A stretch of DNA of 64,000 nucleotides from Amia ocellicauda (GCF_036373705.1 NC_089863.1:28852227-28916226); one strand, 5' to 3'; shown: positions 40,300 through 53,412, counted from the first letter of the stretch. The notes: a model not told the origin generated them from the sequence alone. Numbers and translations are program-made.

Positions 40300-40905
40300 A
40301 ATCATATGCTACAGCACAATGTAAAACATATGTATAACTTCGACCCGACATCCAAGGCCTAACTAAGGATCTGAGAAATACACTATTCCAGTTAGATAAG
40401 TTATCTATATGTGCTCTAGACACAACCTCACAGACTCTGCGGATGAAGTTGGTGGTCACAATTTCTTGGCAATGAAACCACAACTGTTCCCCAGGAGTGG
40501 AGGGCTGGGGCTGTGCTCTCTCAGGAAAATGCAACAAACAATATAACTCATATACCACACCAATATCACAAAAAAATACTTTAAACAAAATAAATAAAAT
40601 ACTATAAACTCCAAAGCATGAATAATTAATGATCATTACAATCTAATCAAACCATTAAAATCATTAAACCCTTTTATTAACAATGGGCAACTTAAAAACT
40701 ATTCTCAATATTGCACCAGACAGACATGAATCGATAATTTGTCAGGGAGACAAAGGGAGAAACTACAAGGACAGCAGCAGCAGGCTTCACTCTGCAATCT
40801 GCAAGCCGCCCTGCTGTGAATTTGAATCAAAACACCTTACAAAAGAAACAGTAAAAATGAACTTAGACTTCCACTAATCCCTTGTGCAAAATAGAATTTA
40901 AATGA
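40300..40905. other. stretch without recognised genes
   Basis: AT-rich, with no protein-like frame of a known family. It lies between the Tc1 remnant and an LTR fragment. Confidence 0.4.
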
Positions 40906-40907
40906 AT

Positions 40908-41055
40908 CGTCCCACTACCACATCTCCTCTCGTCTATTCTCCAGCTTGCCTCCAGAGGTCGTCATCGCCCACATATTAACCTCACATTCCTAAACACAGT
41001 CATGTGCACCTGTTCACCCAGCTCCCTTCTCCCATTGGTTTATGACTCCCTACCT
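40908..41055 (+). mobile_element. Gypsy LTR fragment
   Basis: From CCACTACCACATCTCCTCTC to about 41055 it aligns by eye with the start of the LTR at 44499-44640 (shared words CACATATTAACCTCACATTC and CATGTGCACCTGTTCACCCA). It then breaks off into a (TTC)n tract at 41062-41094. It is a 5' LTR remnant or an unrelated solo fragment of the same family. Confidence 0.6.
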
Positions 41056-41058
41056 TGT

Positions 41059-41091
<33 letters not shown>

Positions 41092-41099
41092 CTTGAAAC

Positions 41100-41985
41100 G
41101 AAGCTTTCTAAAGCATTGAACCATTTGACGCTATTGTACCTAAAAAAGTGTCACTGTTTTGATACATGCTCTCCACAGTGCTGGTCAATGCTCGGTACAG
41201 CGACTGTATCGAGTGATACAGCCGTCCTCGATACATCATGTGATAAAAAAGAGTATAATGCTTCATAAATGTTGCTTAGTCACCAAGGTATAAGTAACAC
41301 TATGTAATTGTTTAGCTCTGTGATCAATATAGAGAACGGATGTTGAATTTATAAAGGCAGTCATATTTATGTGATGAATGACGTATGTTAATTAAGTAGC
41401 CACGTCAAATAAATGCAATTTACTGTAAGTGTAGTCTACATTTCATATAGCCTATATAGTAAACAGTTACATATATTTCATATTCATATATCTAGGGATA
41501 TGGTTGTGTAATGACCCAAGTGATGCAGATATAGAGTATAGCCTACATTTTGATTATCAGATAGACGTGCTTGTGACATGCAGCGCTGGGGCTGGCAATA
41601 TCTATCTATATCTATCTTGCCAAGCAGCCACCCCTGCACCTGTGCTGCAGGCTGCTCCAGTCTGACCCGTGCAGCTAGCCATCCTATAAAAATATGACGG
41701 CTCTCCAGATTGCTATGAGGGCTTTGTTCTACAATACTCCCTGTACTTTGCCAATCTTCCCACCTCCTTTCCATCGGAACAAAGCAAAAATAGCATCGTC
41801 GTCCAGGATCCTGCCCTGTTGTCTCCAAGACTTCCATGAGTACTTCTTTGTTCTCTGGTGACGCCTGATCAATGTCTTGTCCAAGCACGGATCCAGCTTA
41901 AAACATGTGTTTTTGTCTGCGTTGCTAGATTCGGGGTCCGCAGGAACTTCATAGATGGACGAGTTGTAAATCATCTTAATATTCC
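41100..41985. other. stretch of unclear content
   Basis: Between the LTR fragment and the pol remnant. The minus strand has two overlapping open frames, 41974..41729 and 41888..41484, with some protein-like composition (RRHQRTKKYSWKSWRQQGRI) that I cannot assign. It may be a transposon remnant. Confidence 0.3.
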
Positions 41986-41989
41986 TCTC

Positions 41990-44498
41990 TCACCATGCTC
42001 ACCTCCTCTGTGCCTTTGGGCAGTCAACAATTAACTAATCGGTTCTGATCCAGTGTCCCAGAGAACTCACCCCATAACCTTCTCCATCGGCCTGCTGCAC
42101 ACTGAACAATTGTCCTTATTGGTACTAATAGATTCCCCTGCAGCTGTGTTTAGCAAATTGCAAGCCTCACATCTCCCTCCACACCATCCCTGGGACTGCG
42201 CCATCGACCTGCTTCCTGGTGCATCTCCTCCTCGGGGTTGTGTCTATCCTCTGTTTCTTCCAGAGTCACAGGCCATGGAGGATTACATCAAGGAAGCTTT
42301 GGAGCTTGGCATCATCCACCCATCCACGTCACCCACCGTGGCCAGCTTTTTCTTCCTCTCCAAGAAATACGGTGGTCTCAGTCCCTGTATTGATTACAGG
42401 GGGCTCAATGCATTAACTGTAAAATATTGCTAACCTTTGCCCTGAGTGCCAGCAGCCCTGGAACAACTCTGAGGAGCCAGAAACTTCACAAAACTTGATC
42501 TGTGCAGTGCCTACAATTAAATCAGAGTGAGAGAAGAGAATGAATGGAAGACTGCGTTTCTCACTACAAGTGGACATTGAGTACTTGGTTATGCTCTTTC
42601 TGTCTGGTCAATGCCCCCTCAGTCTTCCAAGACTTTGTCAATGAAGTAATGCGAACCTATTTGAACCAGTCTGTAATTGCATACATTGATGACATTCTTG
42701 TATATTCCAATTCTCTCTCTGAATCTCCCAGTTATGACAGGTCCTGCAATGTCTGGTACAAAATGGTCTCTACGTGAAAGCCGAGAATTGCGAGTTCCAT
42801 AGACAGTGTGTGAGTTTCCTGGGATACATCATTGATGCTGGAGGAGTCCATATGGATAGGAAAAGGTGAGAGCAGTGACAAAATGGCCTCAACCACACAC
42901 AGTTAAAGAATTACAGTGCTTCCTGGGTTTTGCAAATGAGACGCACACAAAATGTATGGTCACATTGTGTATTTATGTGCGCTATATTTATTAAAATAAC
43001 TTTATTTTATTTTTGGGAAAACATGTAACTGTAATACTGCCACTGGAGGGAGTTAGCTTGTTGTCCTGGAGGTGTGCTTTGGGGGACAAGGTTTCCGGTT
43101 CCTTATTTTGGAGCAGGGCTATCTGCACACTACAGTGATCATCTCCAGTCTCTGATTATTTGTCCTGTTTTACAGGTATTATTACCTGTTAAGTGGCCCT
43201 CTGTCTGGGGTCTGTTACACAAACATTTGTCGCGGATTTATTCTCAGCTTCAGCTCTGTTTCCTCTACTTTAACCTCTCTCTTGAAGGGCTCCGCACAAA
43301 CTTTACTCTCGACTGAGGCTGCCAGTGATGCATTCACAAGACTGAAGACACTATTCACAACTGCTCCCATATTGAAGCATCCGGATCCTAATCTGCCCTT
43401 CGTTGTGGAGGTGGACGCCTCAGAAACTGGAGTAGGGGCCGTGCTCTCCCAACAACAAGAATAGCCAGCCAAGCTCCATCCCTGTACCTTCTTTTCTCAC
43501 AAACTATCACCTGCAGAATGTAATTACGACATCGCAAACCAATGGTGACATTGGTTGGAGGGCTCCAAACACCCCTTTCTGGTCCTAACCAATCACAGGA
43601 ATCAGGAGTACATATAGGCTGCCAAGCTTCTCAACCCTTGTCAAGCTCGCTGAGCATTGTTCTTTACTCACTTTCAATTCACTTTGACCTGTCGCCCTGG
43701 ATCTAAAAATATAAAAACTGATTCACTCTCTCGCCAGTTCGACTCACCTCACACTCCTCCATTTTATCACCTACCTGTGTTGTGGCTCCAGTCCAATGGA
43801 ACATCTGTGAAAGGATTATGAGAGGACTCACCTTGGATCCAGCTCCTTCCATATGCCCATCTGACAAAACCTACGTCCCTTCATCTGTGCGCTCCCCACT
43901 CCTGAGACTGCATTCTTCCCTCACCTCTGGACATCAAGGGATTCACTGCATGATAGCCCTGGTGCAAAGACAATTCTGGTGGCCCACCCTGAGACAGTAT
44001 GTAACCCAGTTTGTCAATGCCTGTACCACATGCTCAATCACAATTTTCACGACTTTGTCCCGCTGGTCTCCTGAAACCGTTTTCAATTCCACAACGTCCA
44101 TAGAATTTGTCACCGATCCTCCTGACTAACTAAGAATATCACCTTTTCACATCTCCCTCCTGAAGCTAGTGGTCTTCGACCCCTCACCTCTTACTACTCA
44201 GACCGTACCTGACCCATCACCTCCTCCTCCTCTGGATCTCAGGGATGGTCCTGCCTATGTTGTCCGGTCCCTGCTTCAATCCTGTCACCACCGGGGGAGC
44301 CTGCAGTACCTCATCGATTGGAACGTATATCGTCCTGAGGAGCGTTTGTGGGAGTTTTCTACTGATATTTTAGATCCGACCCTGATCGAGGACTTTCATA
44401 CTGCCCATTCTGATGCTCCTTCTCCTCGGCCCCGGGGCCATCCTCGTCCCCGTTGCCGCTCTGTTCCAGCTGGTGCCCTCCCTGGGACTGGGGGTACT
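41990..44498 (+). pseudogene. Ty3/Gypsy pol remnant with chromodomain
   Basis: Plus-strand pieces in pol order: a protease-like segment near 42070-42150 (active-site DSGA read as DSPA), reverse transcriptase 42200-42860 with [18 protein letters not shown] and the catalytic YIDD, RNase H 43290-43470 ([18 protein letters not shown]), integrase zinc-binding domain 43900-44050 (HQGIHCMIALVQRQFWWPTL), and a C-terminal chromodomain 44225-44400 (LIDWNVYRPEERLWE). The chromodomain places it among vertebrate chromoviruses. Multiple stops, the loss of most of the integrase core and a ~290-bp insertion after CFLGFAN (about 42935-43225) show it is dead. Confidence 0.85.
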
Positions 44499-44933
44499 AT
44501 CACATCTCCTCTCTCCTATTCCCCAGCTCGCCTCCAGAGGTCATCATCTCCCACATATTAACCTCACATTCTTTCACAGCCATGTGCACCTGTTCACCCA
44601 ATGCCCTTCTCCCATTGGTTTACTCCCTACCTCTGTTATCTGCTTCCGTCTGCCCCTGTATATATATCCCTCTGTCTCTCTATCTCTTATCCTAGATAGA
44701 CAACTCCAAGGATTATTATTATCTATGTCCTTCTGTGCCTTGACCTCTGTATTCCATTTCTTTGACTACTCTTCTTGATTTCCTGGTTTTGACTATTTGC
44801 TCCCTTGATTGACCTCTGGACTGTTTACTAATTCTACCTTCTGGATTTACCCCTTTGGACTGTTTGCCTTGTTTCACTGCCATGATCGAGTCTGCGCTTG
44901 GTTCTCTCCTGCCCTGTCCTGGTAACCGTGACA
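44499..44933 (+). mobile_element. Ty3/Gypsy 3' LTR
   Basis: A polypurine-like GGGACTGGGGG immediately precedes TACTATCACATCTCC, and the segment ends GTAACCGTGACA, giving weak inverted ends. A TATA-like TATATATATCCC lies near 44658. It shares its first ~140 bases with 40908-41055. Confidence 0.65.
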
Positions 44934-45274
44934 ACCTCCATACAATTCAAAAACCGAATCTGTACACTCACTTTCTTCCCATAAACTTAATCTCTCTCTC
45001 TCTCAAAGATTGCAAAGCGCTCCAGACCTCTCTTCTCTCTCTGCAACACGGCATATATAGAGACTCTGCTGTACTCCTAGTGTCTCTCTGGGTTAGATTT
45101 AAAACCTAGACAGGGATCAGACTGATACAGAAATGGGAGTCCAGGCCAAGCAAGCACACGTCTTATCGTATGAAAGCACAGGCCTTCGGGAGATAACATT
45201 AGTGGTATATTTTTACATTATTGGGGATGAAGGTCAAATAACTGATATCTAGCTAGTACAACCAGCTGTGGTGC

Positions 45275-45425
45275 TGAGGGTCACTCACTCATTCACTCAC
45301 TCAGTCAGCCAGCCAGCCATCCAGCCAGTGTGTCAGTCAGTCAAGTGAGCCAGCCAGCCAGCTAGTCACTCAGTCAGTTAGTCAGCCAGACAGTCAGCTA
45401 GTGTGTCAGTCAGCCACTCAGTCCA
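45275..45425. repeat. CACTCACT / CAGCCAGC / TCAGTCAG tetranucleotide repeats
   Basis: Interrupted 4-bp repeats directly upstream of the first aquaporin exon, probably in its 5' flank or 5' UTR. Confidence 0.8.
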
Positions 45426-45531
45426 GCTATGCACAGTGCAGTTCTGCAGGTGGAGGAGTGACTGGATAGAGCTTGTGGACAGACCGACTGGACCGGCTGA
45501 CTGCTGGCTGGAATTGGATGTGTACCCAGAC

Positions 45532-46660
45532 ATGTTGATGGAGCGAGCCAGGCGGGGGCTGAGGCTGAGCAGCCCGCTGGCAAGAGAGTGCCTTAGTGAG
45601 TTTATGGGCACGTTTGTCCTGCTGGTGAGTACACTGCAACTGGCCCGAGGTCATACAGTACAGCACAGTACAGCATGTTATAGCACAGCATGTTACAGCA
45701 AAGCACAGTACAATGTGTTATAGCTTAGCACAGCACTATAAAGCACAGTGATTTGTAGTGTCCAGTCAGTATTAATGTACTGTAGTTTCCAGTCAGTCAG
45801 CCATTGTTAATGTCCTGCAGTGTCCAGTGCATGCTGATGTCCTGTCTCTGTGTCCTGTCAGCTGTTTGGCTGTGCAGCCTCTGCGCAGGTGAGGACGACG
45901 GGGGGTGAGAAGGGACAGTACCTGTCCATCAACCTGGCATTCTCTGTAGGCGTGATGTCGGCCATGTACCTGTGCATGGGGGTCTCAGGTAACGTACTGT
46001 CAACCCCTCCCCCCCCTCCATCTCCTTGTTTCGCCCTCTTTCTTGGCAACTTTCTCTCTCCATCTGTCATTTCTTCTCGCTCTCTATAAATCTGTCAGCC
46101 TGTCTGTCCCTCTCTCTTTGAGTCTCTAACTATGTCTGTCTTTGTCTCTCTCCATGTTTCTGCTTCCTACTCTCTGTCTCTATCTCTATCTACCTCTCTC
46201 TCTGTCCGTCACCCAGTTTTTCTCCCCCTCACAAACTCTCCATCTCTCTTTTACGAAGGGGATGCAGAGAAAGAGAGAGAGAGAACTTTACAGTGGTACA
46301 AAACTATTAATAATTATACAAATAATAAGTGTCCCCTCTGGTTGCATTAATGTGCGGAAAATAAACAATAACCTCCACGAAAATCAAAATGATGTATCTT
46401 TCTGAAGGGTCATCAGTTCTTCTTTTTTCCTTTTCTTTTCTTCTGTTTTTTTTCTTGCATTCTCTAGTTTATTTCCTTTTTGTTGCATGGTAAAGAATAG
46501 AAAGGAACAGAAAATCAAGAAAAACAAGAAAAACACAAAACTGGAAGAGAGTGTTATGTGCTTGTGATCGTGTGTGAGTATGTGTGTGCATATGTGTGTA
46601 TGTTTGTGTATGTATGTGTGTGAGTGTGGATGCGTGTGTGTTTGTGTGTGTTTGCAGGTG

Positions 46661-46697
<37 letters not shown>

Positions 46698-49600
46698 ACT
46701 TTAACACACTGCTTACATAAGCTGCTATCTGCCAGGTAGGCGTGGTGCTGCGTGGGGCACTGATGTTATCTGCTGTACCTTGTCACTGTATGACACTTTC
46801 TTCCTGTGTTTACGATGCACTGTGTTTTCTTATCACAACCCTCCTCAGGGTCAATTACAGCTAATCCAGCAATCGATCAGTCAATCAATCCATGCTATGT
46901 GATACAAAGCCCTTCACAGTGCCCTGTGACAAGGTAACAAGGTAGGGATAGTGAAATATGTATCAGTTGCAATAGGCATTAAAAGTGTATAATTTACTCT
47001 AATGAATTAATTAGTGTCAATAGATAGGTCAATAGAAGGACAGGGACAGATTATTACAGTATCAGTTTAAGATATATAAGCAAGGTTATAAAAGTGAATT
47101 TAGATAGGAGTTGAAAATTGCAGCACGTGGTAATTCAGTAATAAATATAACTAATAATAAAAATAATAATAAACCTCTTTGCCCCCACCCCTGTTTCATC
47201 CCTCTCTCCTTCTCTCACCTCTTCTCCTTTCTATTCCTCTATCCTCCTGTCCTCCTCCTGTCTGCACCTCCCTCTTCTCTGCCCCACCTCATTCCACTTG
47301 TCCCCTCTCCTTTTCCATTCTCTCCCCCCTCTTTCCCCCTTTCCCCCTCCTCATTCCCCCCTCCCTCTTTCCCACACTCCCTCCCCCCTCTCAACATCAC
47401 TCCCTCTCCCTCTCTCAATTAAATTCAAGGTGCTTTATTGACATGCCATATATAATGTATTGCCAAAGTATTACAAAAGGAGACACACATGATAAATAGA
47501 TAATTATAATTATAATATAGGTGGGGGGATGAATACATTATAAATAAATACATTACAAAAAACACAAGCATATATACCACATCCTTGTTATTACAGTAAC
47601 AATCATTAACAGAGCAGCAGAAAAACAGGAGAGAAAAATTTATTTCAAATATATTGGTGGAGATATCCTCTCACAAGCTCTACTGCTGTGGGTGGAGCTC
47701 ACTGGTGCCCCCCTCAGTCTGTGACATGCAGCAGCTATATACTAGGCTGTGGGTCAATCTCCCAGAAGGACATTTGTGTGAAGCGTGGGAAGGACCTGCT
47801 GATTTCCCTTGTTAGAGAGTGTTATGTGCAGTGCAGGAACAAGTGCACTCCTCTCTCTCAATTCCTCTCTCTCTCTCTCGCCACCTCCCTCTGTCTCATC
47901 AGGTGCTCACCTGAACCCTGCAGTGTCCCTGAGTTTCTGTGTGCTGGGGCGGCTGCAGTGGCCCCGGCTGCCCTGCTATGCTGTGGTCCAGGTGCTGGGC
48001 GCCTTCACAGCCTCGGCCGTGGTCTTCCTGCAGTACTACGGTGAGAGCATTCCTCTGCATAACAACAGCACACTAGATGAGGTTCCTGCCTGACAACCTG
48101 ATTTTATGATTTCACCGACTTATATATATATTTTATAGGTGTGTGTGTGTCTATAGAACCGTAATTAATGTTTTATATAAACTGTATTATGTTTTATATT
48201 AATAATAATATGCAGACCAAGCAAAGTAAATGTATTATGGTAGCAACAACCACTTTGCAAGTTGTTCAGGGCATACCCTCTAGACATTTCTGTCAATAAT
48301 AGAAAGGATCAAACTGCAGAGAGAGAGAGGGCCCACAGCTGTTTGTTAAAAGTCTGTTTGTGGACTTAATCTTTTCTCCAGATAGGCAAGGAACTGTTTT
48401 TGTTAATGAGCGATTGACAGTTGTTAAATGATGACTGTGGGATCGGACCTTTCCTAGTATATCAAAGGAAGACATCTGTTCTTTGGATCCCACACCTCTT
48501 CCAAGGAAGACTACCATGAACATTACAAGGGTCAGAAATCTGACCTCAAGATAACACTCTGGCAAACCCCCAGTGACAGACCCTGGCCACAGACTCACAT
48601 GCCCTGCAATGTATAAAAGGCTGTCCACTTCTGATGTTCAATAAGTCTCTGCTGAGATAGAGTGCTTCAATGTCGGGCCCCTTCCAGGCCTGGCATGTTA
48701 AATAAATACATCATCTATGCATCCAGAGTGGGTTCTTCAGTGTCTGTATATCATCATGTGTCAGTGATTGGATAAAGGTGTCAGATCAATAATTTAATAA
48801 TAGAAATGTACACATATTCAAAACAGACACTCACTTGCCTACACTGACACACAGTCACAATCTGGCCAGTTCTGTATGCTGGGAACTATCGTATATTGGA
48901 CACCAGCTACTTTGCCGTTCCTTAGATTGAGAGGCAATATAAATGCTGTGTCTTTCTCCCTCTCCTCTTCTGCCTCCAGACGCGATCATGGATTTCTCGG
49001 GGGGCAACTTGACAGTGACTGGCCCCACAGAGACGGCGTCCATCTTCGCCACCTACCCCTCCCCCCACCTCAGCCTGTCTAGCAGCTTCATCGACCAGGT
49101 CCACCAGCACACACACGCCCTCACAGCCCGCACCCTCACACCCTCACAGCCCGCATGGCCACGCCCATGCCCACACAGCCTCATTGTCCGCTACGACGCC
49201 CTACTCTCTGCTATGATGCACCCCATTGTCGATTTTGCAGGAAGACACATGCAGACTAACAATATCTCTGTCTGTTTTGGTTTCCTTTGGCTCTGACGTT
49301 GCTGTGGTTGCTAGGTGATCGGCACGGCTACGCTGTTGCTCTGCATCCTGCCCCTTGATGACAAGCTGAACAGCCCTGCCCCCCCCGGCCTGGTGCCCCC
49401 ACTGGCTGCCGTGGTGGTGCTGGGCATCTCCATGTCGATGAGTGCCAACTGCGGGGCCGCCATTAACCCGGCGCGTGACCTGGGGCCCCGGCTGTTCACC
49501 CTGACCGCAGGCTGGGGGCCTGAGGTTTTCACGTCAGTGACTCTGTGCATACTCTACATTCCTCAATACACTCCTATACACTTCTCTATACACACTGTAC

Positions 49601-50468
49601 ACTGCTCTGTGTTGTATTCTGCTCTGTATACTGTTCTATTCACACTGTACACTATTCTAAATACTGAACACACACTCTCTATACACTGCTCTATACACAG
49701 TACACTGCTTTATTCACACTGTACACTATGGTATACACACTGTACACTACTCTAAATACTGAACACATCTCTATACACTCTCTATACACTGCTCTATGCA
49801 CACTGTACACTGCTCTATATGTGGTATACTGCTCTATACATACTGTACACTGCCCTATACACTCTTTATACAGACTGAATACTCCCCCTCTCCCTCTACC
49901 CCTCTCTCACTAAGCCAGTGGTGGCGAGGCTGCTCTGTATGCTGTACACTACTCTATACACTCTGTTCACACTGTACACTTTATATACACACATTACACT
50001 GCTCTATACACACCATATACAATCTCTATACACACTGTCAACCCTACACTGATCTATACACTCTCTATACATACTTTACAGTCTCTATAAATATTCTATA
50101 CACTGTACACTCCATACACATTCTGTACATTGAACACAGTAGACTGTACATTCTATACTCACTGTATACACTATAACCTGTACTCACAAAATCTCCCTCT
50201 TTTCCTCTTTCTCTTCTTCTCACCATCCCTTCCTCCCTCTCCATCTCGACCTCTCTTTCTGTCTCTCTGCAGGGCATACTCTCACTGGTGGTGGGTACCA
50301 TTAGTCGCCCCAATGCTTGGTGGAGTTCTGGGCTCACTGCTTTATCTCGTGTTCATCCAGTGGCACCTCCTTGACCCGGACAGTCACCCTGGCACAGAAC
50401 CAGAACCCGGGTCTGAACCCATGGCCAAAGGAGTGGGGAAGATGGAGAGAGAGAGTATAAAGCTGTAG
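45532..50468 (+). CDS. aqp10: aquaglyceroporin, AQP10-like, first tandem gene
   Basis: Six exons: 45532..45624, 45862..45988, 47903..48040, 48980..49098, 49315..49532, 50273..50468 (296 aa). Internal exon sizes 127, 138, 119 and 218 are those I recall for AQP3/7/9/10 genes, and all phases agree. The protein is a six-helix channel with NPA boxes at 78-80 (HLNPAV) and 210-212 ([10 protein letters not shown]). The Asp after NPAR is the glycerol-channel signature. Exon 4 GGNLTVTGP..TASIFATYP closely matches human AQP10 and keeps the glycosylated Asn (N129). The C-terminus is [14 protein letters not shown] plus a short charged tail. It would pass water and small polyols across plasma membranes, in fish mostly gut and kidney. 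ATG at 45532 is used; a second Met lies 2 codons on. In ray-finned fish, tandem aqp10.1 and aqp10.2 are described, but I cannot say which this is. Confidence 0.93.
46555..46697. repeat. (TG)n-rich repeat in aqp10 intron 2
   Basis: Interrupted then pure TG dinucleotides ending near 46696. The rest of this intron (45989-47902) has pyrimidine-rich tracts at 46000-46260 and 47190-47420 and no gene. Confidence 0.85.
49546..50180. repeat. minisatellite in aqp10 intron 5
   Basis: About 630 bp of degenerate CTCTATACACACTGTACACTG units of variable spacing. Long Tyr/Leu/Thr/His frames through it are artefacts. The intron's pyrimidine tract and acceptor follow at 50200-50272. Confidence 0.85.
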
Positions 50469-50535
50469 GTGGATGTAAATATCCTATCCTATCCTATACT
50501 ATAGTCCACACAGCGCTGGCTCCAGTCTGGCTCTT

Positions 50536-50581
<46 letters not shown>

Positions 50582-50741
50582 CTGAATCCCTGGTTCACTA
50601 ACTGACACTTATTTTCCTAGAAAACAAGGACAGTTAAGCAATGAGTCTGATGGAAATAACATGATGTGTACATATGTAATTCCCTTGTGTGTGTATGTGC
50701 TTTCAGGTGATTGTGGTCAATGTCTGTGGCTGGCTGTGTGT

Positions 50742-50747
50742 AATAAA
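50742..50747 (+). promoter_or_regulatory. polyadenylation signal of the first aqp10 gene
   Basis: AATAAA about 275 bases after the TAG stop. A second AATAAA follows at about 50763, before a (TG)n tract. Confidence 0.6.
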
Positions 50748-50793
50748 GTTGAAAGGGATGAGAATAAACTGTACAACGTGATCCTGTTGTTTT

Positions 50794-50851
<58 letters not shown>

Positions 50852-52069
50852 CACTCACCTAAAGGATTATTAGGAACACCATACTAATACTGTGTTTGAC
50901 CCCCTTTCGCCTTCAGAACTGCCTTAATTCTACGTGGCATTGATTCAACAAGGTGCTGAAAGCATTCTTTAGAAATGTTGGCCCATATTGATAGGATAGC
51001 ATCTTGCAGTTGATGGAGATTTGTGGGATGCACATCCAGGGCACGAAGCTCCCGTTCCACCACATCCCAAAGATGCTCTATTGGGTTGAGATCTGGTGAC
51101 AGTGGGGGCCAGTTTAGTACAGTGAACTCATTGTCATGTTCAAGAAACCAATTTGAAATGATTCGACCTTTGTGACATGGTGCATTATCCTGCTGGAAGT
51201 AGCCATCAGAGGATGGGTACATGGTGGTCATAAAGGGATGGACATGGTCAGAAACAATTCTCAGGTAGGCCGTGGCATTTAAACGATGCCCAATTGGCAC
51301 TAAGGGGCCTAAAATGTGCCAAGAAAACATCCCCCACACCATTACACCACCACCACCAGCCTGCACAGTGGTAACAAGGCATGATGGATCCATGTTCTCA
51401 TTCTGTTTACGCCAAATTCTGACTCTACCATCTGAATGTCTCAACAGAAATCGAGACTCATCAGACCAGGCAACATTTTTCCAGTCTTCAACTGTCCAAT
51501 TTTGGTGAGCTTGTGCAAATTGTAGCCTCTTTTTCCTATTTGTAGTGGAGATGAGTGGTACCCAGTGGGGTCTTCTGCTGTTGTAGCCCATCCGCCTCAA
51601 GGTTGTACGTGTTGTGGCTTCACAAATGCTTTGCTGTATACCTCGGTTGTAACGAGTAGTTATTTCAGTCAAAGTTGCTCTTCTATCAGCTTGAATCAGT
51701 CGGCCCATTCTCCTCTGACCTCTAGCATCAACAAGGCATTTTCGCCCACAGGATTGCCGCATACTGGATGTTTTTCCCTTTTCACACCATTCTTTGTAAA
51801 CCCTATAAATGGTTGTGCGTGAAAATCCCAGTAACTGAGCAGATTGTGAAATACTCAGACCGGCCCGTCTGGCACCAACAACCATGCCACGCTCAAAATT
51901 GCTTAAATCACCTTTCTTTCCCATTCAGACATTCAGTTTGGAGTTCAGTAGATTGTCTTGACCAGGACCACACCCCTAAATGCATTGAAGCAACTGCCAT
52001 GTGATTGGTTGGTTAGATAATTGCATTAATGAGAAATTGAACAGGTGTTCCTAATAATCCTTTAGGTGA

Positions 52070-52072
<3 letters not shown>
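50852..52072 (-). mobile_element. Tc1/mariner DD36E element copy 3, 1,221 bp, intact
   Basis: Same inverted repeats and length as the copies at 15763 and 18288, flanked by TA. It inserted into a (TG)n(TA)n microsatellite between the two aqp10 genes, and a (TA)n tract continues on the right to about 52126. Confidence 0.95.
50884..51924 (-). CDS. Tc1/mariner transposase, DD36E, intact
   Basis: 346 aa with no stops, differing from the copy 1 protein at about ten residues (for example S to R and S to Y in the FSRTTIYRVYKEW segment, and Q to H in FLEHDNEF). AWSDESRF, FQQDNAPCH and NPIEHLW are all present with 36 residues between the second Asp and the Glu. Together with copy 1 it gives two potentially active sources in 36 kb. 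Confidence 0.92.
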   Translation of the reverse strand: MGKKGDLSNFERGMVVGARRAGLSISQSAQLLGFSRTTIYRVYKEWCEKGKTSSMRQSCGRKCLVDARGQRRMGRLIQADRRATLTEITTRYNRGIQQSICEATTRTTLRRMGYNSRRPHWVPLISTTNRKKRLQFAQAHQNWTVEDWKNVAWSDESRFLLRHSDGRVRIWRKQNENMDPSCLVTTVQAGGGGVMVWGMFSWHILGPLVPIGHRLNATAYLRIVSDHVHPFMTTMYPSSDGYFQQDNAPCHKGRIISNWFLEHDNEFTVLNWPPLSPDLNPIEHLWDVVERELRALDVHPTNLHQLQDAILSIWANISKECFQHLVESMPRRIKAVLKAKGGQTQY

Positions 52073-52127
<55 letters not shown>

Positions 52128-52141
52128 CAAACACACACATA

Positions 52142-53412
52142 GACTACCGGTCAAAGTTTTAGAACACCCCCATTTTTCCATTTTTTATTGAAATTTAAAC
52201 AGTTCAAGTGCAGTGAATAACCTGAAATGGTAAAAACAGTTCAAGTGCAGTGAATAACCTGAAATGGTAAGCGGTAAACTGCCAGAGGTTTTAAAAATAG
52301 TAATGTACATTTCATAGTTATATACTGTGTTACTACACCCTCTTTAGCATTATTTAGTGTTATGCAGCTCCTGTGCATAGAAGTGACACTATTCCTACAA
52401 TGCGCACATTGTTTGAAAGCTTATTCTCTTGGCTACCAGCGCATTTAATTCTCAAACACATCTGATTTACAGTTTCCATGTCACCCGCTGTCATTAGGAG
52501 CCTACTTTGTAGGGTAAACGTGCAATCTGCTCTGGGGAGGGGTCTCATTCAGACAGTCACAGATCACTCAGTTTCAGGGGTGATTCTAGTATTGTGTACC
52601 ACCATATTTGCTACCATTTGCTAGTGACAAAATTATTTTTAAATTGATATTTACACAATAGACAATATAAACAACTTATCCACTCCACATCCCTGAGCAT
52701 TTGTTCAGTGCAAGAGGGAATGGTATTAGTGAACAAAATAGGGTCCCCTCAGTATGCACAAATAAAGAAAAACTGTCTTTGGAATGTGATGCCAGAGACA
52801 GGACTAGAATTCTGGTGATGATGACCTCTGGTGGTGAGGTGGGAACATGACAGCTACACAACCCTCCCAACATCACTGGAATGCATCTTTAACGCTGTGC
52901 ATTAAGAAGACTCATTTAACCCATTAGCTAAAGTTATTGCTCCACTGATAAGTTGACAACCAGAGCTAGATCCGGTTACCATATCTGAACTTTCAATAAA
53001 GAGGACACTCCACAAGGTGGGTGGCTGGAGGTGTAAGTAACAAAGTGTTATGAACTCAAACAAATGTTTACATGCAAGAAAATATATAAAAAATATGGGG
53101 GGGGGCGGGTATAAAATTATATTTAAAATAAATTCACATGAGAGAATGCTTCACGTCAAGAATACTCTCAGCTTTCATGGGATACCAAACACCTGGCAAA
53201 CAACACAACAGTGAATAGTACACATGGGATTAAAGAGAGGCACATGGATTTGGTGCCCTTTTAATGGTTTAATGGGTTTTGTCAGCTTAAGGGCCTACAT
53301 TTTGTTAAACAAAACTATTCCACGGTCTCCAGTTGTTTACATTGTACATTGAGACATTAAACTGCACAAATCTCTATAAAAATTTGAAAAATTGAGGTGT
53401 TCTAAAACGGTA

